A stretch of 5,560 bases of DNA from an uncultured Collinsella sp. (lineage in GTDB: Bacteria; Actinomycetota; Coriobacteriia; Coriobacteriales; Coriobacteriaceae): contig CABUZI010000108.1 in NCBI GenBank assembly GCA_902496005.1, positions 1-5,560 on the forward strand. The letters are read 5' to 3'. Position 1 is the stretch's first letter; each line of letters begins with the position of its first letter. Made by a program: the position numbers and the translations under genes. Positions 4,393-5,560 of this stretch are shown piece after piece. The notes beneath the pieces were generated by a model. It had not been told where the DNA came from. It saw nothing but the letters and a program-made list of their open reading frames with translations, and made no database searches.

Positions 4393-5560
4393 GTGAGCAC
4401 CCCCAACAAACCGATCGCGTGCTGCGCGATACCCGCATTCTGACGCTTCGCATTTGGGCTGTTGTCGGCTGCATTGTCATCGCCGCTGTCATCTTTAACC
4501 TTATGGGCATCCTGGCACCGGTTATTGAGTTTCTTGCCGTCGGCTCCATCATTGCTTTTGTGATGTCCCCGATCACCAATTGGCTCGAGCACCATGGCGT
4601 GAATCGTGGCATCGGTTCGCTTATCGCGCTTATTGTTGTTGTTGCCGTGCTCGTCGGTGTCGTTTGCATCTTGTCGCCGATTCTCTTTGGTCAGATCATG
4701 GAAGTCCTGAGCCGCCTGCCCGAGCAGCTTCGTGTTGCGGGTGGCGATCTCAATGAGATGATCTCGCATGCCAAGACGCTCAACAACACGCCGCTCAAGG
4801 AGTATTTGGACGATAATCTTTCGTCCCTGGTTGCCGTGGCATCGAAGTATGTGTCTCAGATCGCTGCCGAGCTTGGCCGCGGCGTGTTCCCGCTCATCAC
4901 CAATACGGCCTCGCAGTTGTTCGTGATCTTCCTTGGTCTGGTGCTTGCATACTGGATGGCCTGCGACTACCCTCGCATGCACCACGAGATTTGCACCATC
5001 ATCGGTCAGGAGAAGGAGACCTCGTACCGCTTTATGGTCGCCATCCTTTCTCGCTCTGTCGGCGGCTATATGCGCGGTATGGTCGTGACGTCCATCTGCG
5101 GTGGTTTCCTCGCCTATATCGGTTTTATGATCATCGGCCATCCGTATGCGGCGCTCATGGCTATCTTTACCGGCATCATGCATTTGGTTCCGGTCGTCGG
5201 TCCTTGGGTGAGCGCAGCAATCGCCACAGTGCTCGGTTTCATGTTCAGCCCCATGTTGGCGTTATGGACGCTCATCGTGACGATGGTCGCGCAAAACGTC
5301 ACCGATAACGTGATTTCCCCTAAGGTTATGCAGAGCTCGGTGCAGGTGCATCCCATCATGAGTCTCACGGCTCTCGTTATTGGGTCGGCACTCATGGGCC
5401 CCATCGGTATGATTATTGCCATCCCGCTTTGTGCGGCCCTCAAGGGTATCTTCGTGTACTACTTCGAGAATGAGACCGGCCGCCAGCTTGTGGCCTATGA
5501 CGGCGCCGTGTTTAAGGGCACGCCGTATCGCGATGCCGAGGGCAATCCGGTCGCCGCCTA
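4389..5560 (+). CDS. AI-2E family membrane transporter; runs to the right edge
   Basis: This is a polytopic inner-membrane permease of the AI-2E (YdiK/TqsA/YrrI-like) family. Members export or transport various small molecules or act as cation antiporters, so the substrate cannot be inferred. The 390 complete codons show hydrophobic segments at about 22-41, 43-60, 77-100, 174-191, 230-250, 253-281, 285-301 and 323-358. A soluble stretch (101-173) lies between the third and fourth. Family signatures are LVPVVGPWVSA (266-276), NVTDNVISPKVMQSS (303-317), VHPIMSL (320-326) and GPIGMIIAIPL (337-347). The ATG at 4389 overlaps the sigma stop (ATGA); GGAG at 4372-4375 is 13 nt away, so coupling probably drives initiation. 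The last two bases are TA, so the next base decides whether the gene stops here (TAA/TAG) or reads Tyr. Around 390 residues is near full length for the family, so little or nothing is missing. Confidence 0.93.
   Translation, partial: MSEHPQQTDRVLRDTRILTLRIWAVVGCIVIAAVIFNLMGILAPVIEFLAVGSIIAFVMSPITNWLEHHGVNRGIGSLIALIVVVAVLVGVVCILSPILFGQIMEVLSRLPEQLRVAGGDLNEMISHAKTLNNTPLKEYLDDNLSSLVAVASKYVSQIAAELGRGVFPLITNTASQLFVIFLGLVLAYWMACDYPRMHHEICTIIGQEKETSYRFMVAILSRSVGGYMRGMVVTSICGGFLAYIGFMIIGHPYAALMAIFTGIMHLVPVVGPWVSAAIATVLGFMFSPMLALWTLIVTMVAQNVTDNVISPKVMQSSVQVHPIMSLTALVIGSALMGPIGMIIAIPLCAALKGIFVYYFENETGRQLVAYDGAVFKGTPYRDAEGNPVAA

Noticed and set aside
4350..5183. Open frame of 277 codons on the - strand opposite the permease
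   Set aside because: The product is extremely rich in His, Asp, Lys and Arg with no recognisable domain, which is the expected mirror image of a hydrophobic membrane protein.

Overview
This is a GC-rich bacterial chromosome segment with six genes, all on the + strand and tightly packed. No mobile element, CRISPR array, tRNA or rRNA is visible. The mixture of a RarA helicase-like ATPase, a SigB/SigF-class sigma operon and an AI-2E permease, together with codon use and protein style, suggests an actinobacterium of class Coriobacteriia (Collinsella-like). That placement comes from family resemblance only and was not tested by a search.

Layout. Positions 3-1133 hold the body of an HD-domain phosphohydrolase of the dNTP triphosphohydrolase (Dgt-like) type, cut by the left edge. 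A 60-bp gap with a hairpin over the stop codon and a -10-like box leads to rarA (1194-2543), a complete 449-residue AAA+ ATPase of the replication-associated recombination protein A family. A 95-bp gap (2544-2638) holds a near-tandem GC-rich repeat, candidate promoter elements and a small UUCG hairpin that contains the ribosome binding site of the next gene.

Four genes then run as one translationally coupled unit: a DUF948-type membrane-anchored coiled protein (2639-3229), an RsbW/SpoIIAB-like anti-sigma protein (3222-3599, 8-nt overlap), a SigB/SigF/SigG-family sigma factor (3601-4392, 1-nt gap) and an AI-2E family membrane permease (4389-right edge, 4-nt ATGA overlap).

How they fit together. 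The anti-sigma and sigma genes sit in the usual rsbW-sigB order, but no RsbV-like STAS antagonist is present. The slot in front of the anti-sigma gene is taken by the DUF948 membrane protein, a family whose Bacillus member YtxG belongs to the general stress regulon. The anti-sigma protein keeps the N-terminal RsbW fold signature but lacks the N-box asparagine, the G1 aspartate, the ATP lid and the G2 glycines. It therefore looks like a non-catalytic anti-sigma factor that cannot work by the classical phosphorylation-dependent partner switch. The atypical sigma control module (membrane DUF948 protein, kinase-dead RsbW-like protein, sigma factor, permease) is the most interesting content of the window.
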